Below, in pieces: positions 49,131 through 51,173 of a DNA stretch of 51,173 nucleotides. This DNA comes from Nocardia sp. SYP-A9097 (GTDB taxonomy: Bacteria; Actinomycetota; Actinomycetes; Mycobacteriales; Mycobacteriaceae), in assembly GCF_009649815.1 (NCBI RefSeq), contig NZ_WJIC01000039.1, positions 1-51,173 of the forward strand. The letters are read 5' to 3'. Both the position numbers and the translations under genes were made by a program. The stretch's first letter is position 1. Each line of letters begins with the position of its first letter. A model generated the notes under the pieces. That model did no database searches, was not told where the DNA came from, and saw nothing but the letters and a program-made list of their open reading frames with translations.

Positions 49131-50156
49131 TCAGTTCGGCCGACCGCAGCACTTCTTGTACTTCCTGGATGATCCGCACCAACAGGGCTCGTTACGTCCC
49201 GGCGGCCAATCGATGTCCATGCCGAGACGACTCAATTCGGCGGCGTAGGCCGCACGGGTTTTCGACTGCGCCGGATCCCCGTCGCCGGCCGCCGCATACT
49301 CGGCCAGGCCGTCGACAGTAGCTGGAGACACACGCGTGTCGTGTCCGGAATCCATTGCCCGGAGCCGCTTTTCGACCGATTCGCGATGCTCCTCATGACT
49401 GTCATACTGCTCCCGCAATTGCGGCCATCGACGCAGCGCGGCATCGAACTCCGGCTCCGGGAAGTAGAACACCGCCGTGGCGACGGAATGTGTCTGGGCG
49501 CTGCGACCGTCCAGGGTCAGGCGTTCAACCCATCCCTCGCGCTGCTGTTCGGCCCATCGATCGTCGGAGTCCTCGGGGAGGCCGAGCGACTCTCGAATTC
49601 GACTGCGGCCGATCGCAAGTCGATATAACTCGAATTCCTGATCGGGAGCGGTCAACCGTAGCCGGGCCAAACCCGCGTCGAACCAGTGGAGTGCCTCATC
49701 CGGTGCGTCGATGGCTTCGAATGTCTCCGCGACCGACTCGTAGATGCCGAAATCGTCCGGTCCCTCGGCGAGGACCGTGTCGAGCAACGCCCGCCCGGCC
49801 TGCGCGTCACCGAACTCGAGCAGGAACTCCGCGTACCAGACCCGTGCGTCGCCGGCGACCTCACCGCCGTCGGCAATGGCGGCGAGATGCATGCGGCGAG
49901 CGCGCTCCAGTTCGCCCGCCATAGCCCAGTACCCCGCAGCCTCGTTGAGGTTTTGGGCGCGATCCACGGGATCGGCATCCGCTGCTTCCTCGAACTGGCG
50001 CGCGATTTCGCCGGGAGGCTGCAAATGACTACCGAGATATGCTGCGCGGGAAGCCAATTGACCCTGCAACCGCTCCTGTTCAGCGAGCAGTCGAGCATGT
50101 TCGCGTTCCAGGGCCTGCAATTGCCGCCGCTCCGAACTCGACATGGGGTCGGACAC
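49131..50156 (-). CDS. SEC-C motif protein with helical repeats
   Basis: A 341-residue soluble protein. It starts with a coiled coil (RRQLQALEREHARLLAEQER), continues through TPR-like helices (NEAAGYWAMAGELERARRMH and WYAEFLLEFGDAQAGRALLD), and ends in a zinc-binding SEC-C motif (GRNEPCWCGSSRKYKKCCG). SEC-C motifs bind zinc and partner proteins or RNA. GTG at 50154-50156 has AGGAGG 5 bases upstream and is preferred over a longer frame. Divergent from the pRiA4b-type gene at 50327, and within the island. No specific function. Confidence 0.82.
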   Translation of the reverse strand: MSDPMSSSERRQLQALEREHARLLAEQERLQGQLASRAAYLGSHLQPPGEIARQFEEAADADPVDRAQNLNEAAGYWAMAGELERARRMHLAAIADGGEVAGDARVWYAEFLLEFGDAQAGRALLDTVLAEGPDDFGIYESVAETFEAIDAPDEALHWFDAGLARLRLTAPDQEFELYRLAIGRSRIRESLGLPEDSDDRWAEQQREGWVERLTLDGRSAQTHSVATAVFYFPEPEFDAALRRWPQLREQYDSHEEHRESVEKRLRAMDSGHDTRVSPATVDGLAEYAAAGDGDPAQSKTRAAYAAELSRLGMDIDWPPGRNEPCWCGSSRKYKKCCGRPN

Positions 50157-50326
50157 TGGATCCTCCTTCTGTTCGTTGTCACTACGATAGTGCGCGCCGG
50201 ATGCCGACATGCCGAATGGTGCAGGTGCTTGAAACGGGCCGACGAACTGGATCTCCGACCACACCATCCTGATTCACCTTCCACGGAACCGACGAACCTC
50301 GGCACCACATCAGCTAATGTCGCTCC

Positions 50327-50809
50327 GTGGCCGATATGAAGCCGCTCTCCCGCCGTGGACCGCGCCGCAAGAGGCCGGTCACCTTCCGCTTGCATGCGTC
50401 GATCGTGGGCACCGAGCCGCCGCTGTTCCGGTGGTTGGAGGTGTCCTCCGAACTGTTCCTCAACGATCTGCATGAGGTCATCGGCGCATCCTTCGGCTGG
50501 GTCGACCGTGCGTCCCACGAATTCCGTTGCGGCCCAGCCTTCGACGACCCGACGATGGAGCGCTATATCTGCCCCGAGGCGGTCGAAGACGGTGATACCG
50601 CAGTGCCCGAGGAACAGGTTCGCCTGGACGAACTCATCACCACGCCGGGCGACACCCTGTTCTACCTCTACGATTTCGCCGACCTCTGGGTGCACCACAT
50701 GGTGCTCGATGAGATCAAGCCACGAACTGCGAAGATGCCGCGGGCCCGCTGCGCCGGCGGGATGCGCGATTGCCCTGTGGATGTATATGGCGGCGTCGCC
50801 AAATACTAA
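50327..50809 (+). CDS. Plasmid pRiA4b ORF-3-like protein (IS1096-type associated), shortened
   Basis: A 160-residue protein with the pRiA4b ORF-3 pattern: VTFRLHASIVGTEPPLFRW, ELFLNDLHEVIGASFGW, the HEFRCG..FDDP segment, LDELITTPGDTLFYLYDFAD and WVHHMVLDEI. The normal ending (a CPP..GG..GY..L segment) is absent; here the sequence ends ARCAGGMRDCPVD..YGGVAKY at TAA. The same frame continues after the TAA as a coding-like stretch (DPYDDGKSFQYVT and onward) to TAG at 50975-50977. So it may be a truncated gene fused to an unrelated remnant. Start GTG 50327. Confidence 0.7.
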   Translation: MADMKPLSRRGPRRKRPVTFRLHASIVGTEPPLFRWLEVSSELFLNDLHEVIGASFGWVDRASHEFRCGPAFDDPTMERYICPEAVEDGDTAVPEEQVRLDELITTPGDTLFYLYDFADLWVHHMVLDEIKPRTAKMPRARCAGGMRDCPVDVYGGVAKY

Positions 50810-50977
50810 TACTGGTCTCGCAGAAGCGATCCGTACGATGACGGCAAATCGTTCCAATACGTCACACCGGAAGATGTCATCACTGAATCCGACGACCCGG
50901 TGCCCAGCCCGTTCGTCGTCGAAGAGATCAACTGGGCACTGGACAGCCAGTTCGGCTACGGGCGAGACGTGAAGTAG
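50810..50977 (+). pseudogene. In-frame coding-like remnant after the pRiA4b-type stop
   Basis: Continuing from the TAA at 50807-50809, 55 codons remain open to TAG at 50975-50977 and read like protein (SDPYDDGKSFQYVTPEDVIT and then VVEEINWALDSQFGYGRDVK). No start codon with RBS is seen. Likely the 3' fragment of the gene, or of another gene, separated by a nonsense mutation or deletion. Confidence 0.4.
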
Positions 50978-51047
50978 GCGGTCCATCGTTGCCTTCGGCC
51001 ACGGCAAGCGAACTTTGGGAGCGAAAAGTACATCAGCGCCGGTCTTA

Positions 51048-51059
51048 GACCGTGTCTCA
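51048..51059. mobile_element. Probable terminal inverted repeat of an IS5-type element
   Basis: AGACCGTGTCTC lies just outside the stop of the transposase gene at 51057. Sequences of this form (GAGACACGGTCT in reverse) occur at the ends of IS5-family elements in actinobacteria. The other end is outside the window. Confidence 0.45.
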
Positions 51060-51173
51060 CGTGGATGATTTCGTTCTCGCCTTCGCGAGCTTCTTGTAGC
51101 CGGTCAGTGTCGCAGCCAAGGTGAGAAATGCCAGGTAGTGGGTGGCTTTTCGGTCGTAGCGGATGTTGAGTCG
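51057..51173 (-). CDS. IS5-family transposase, C-terminal end (cut by window edge)
   Basis: Reverse-strand translation from the right edge gives RLNIRYDRKATHYLAFLTLA and then ATLTGYKKLAKARTKSST before TGA at 51057-51059. The RYDRKATHYLAFLTLAA ending is typical of IS5-group (IS427-type) transposases in high-GC actinobacteria, where the second transposase half ends this way. The N-terminal part is beyond the window. It marks the right end of the accessory region. Confidence 0.8.
   Translation of the reverse strand, partial: RLNIRYDRKATHYLAFLTLAATLTGYKKLAKARTKSST

Noticed and set aside
49652..51007. A 451-codon minus-strand open frame
   Set aside because: It overlaps the SEC-C gene on the same strand in another frame and is antisense to the pRiA4b-type gene; composition is non-coding.
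1..51173. CRISPR arrays and tRNA/rRNA genes
   Set aside because: No regularly spaced direct repeats of CRISPR type and no cloverleaf-like or rRNA-like sequence was noticed anywhere in the window.

Overview
The window is high-GC actinobacterial DNA, most likely from Nocardia or a close mycolic-acid relative. This is inferred from codon use (strong G/C at third positions, frequent GTG starts), from actinobacterial families (CtaC lipoprotein with CtaF, DUF3043, AdoK, GlxA- and MmyB-type regulators), and from conserved neighbourhoods. The set ctaF-ctaC / asnB / DUF3043 / HesB-type protein / adoK / cobT / cobS / ilvE / gcvT is the one that sits together in Mycobacterium tuberculosis (Rv2199c to Rv2211c). 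Here it is spread over about 22 kb with other genes inserted.

Layout. 1-3.6 kb: end of an IS630-type transposase, a Tat-exported amine oxidase, and an SDR divergent from an MmyB-type regulator. 3.6-7.4 kb: a TetR regulator divergent from a flavin monooxygenase over a clear four-palindrome operator, then a NADAR protein and a DUF1444-like protein. 7.5-14.7 kb: PhoD-like phosphatase lipoprotein, FAD oxidase, an SDR with degenerate catalytic residues, a PPOX/F420-type protein, a broken exported-protein gene, a small two-gene unit and an orphan ParA. 14.8-18.6 kb: ctaC-ctaF divergent from asnB. 18.6-25.2 kb: a GAF/AAA/Fis regulator, an ankyrin protein, a CoA-disulfide-reductase-like enzyme and exported or membrane proteins. 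25.4-28.2 kb: cobS and a fused cobU-cobT. 28.4-29.9 kb: a GlxA-type regulator divergent from three tiny overlapping ORFs. 30-37 kb: DUF3043, HesB/ErpA, adoK, a MetA-like protein, a metallo-beta-lactamase-fold hydrolase, ilvE and gcvT.

From 37.1 kb to the right edge the content changes to what looks like a defence or accessory island. A minus-strand cassette (37126-43128) encodes an N6-adenine DNA methyltransferase with an N-terminal HTH and a C-terminal target-recognition region, a free-standing half-specificity subunit homologous to that region, a soluble Ser/Thr kinase with helical repeats, a small unknown protein X, and an exonuclease-BRCT protein. No restriction nuclease or translocase is present. 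To its right lie two exported or anchored proteins and then a second, diverged copy of the X + exonuclease-BRCT pair (44695-46289) followed by a zinc-finger protein. Next come an AbiL-like RloA/RloB pair, a SEC-C protein, a pRiA4b ORF-3-like protein and the end of an IS5-type transposase. Base composition visibly drops to the right of about 44.3 kb.

The strongest candidate for an undescribed system is the methyltransferase / half-S / kinase / X / exonuclease cassette, supported by the recurrence of X + exonuclease as a coupled unit. All functions are inferred by reading translated sequence; no database search was run.
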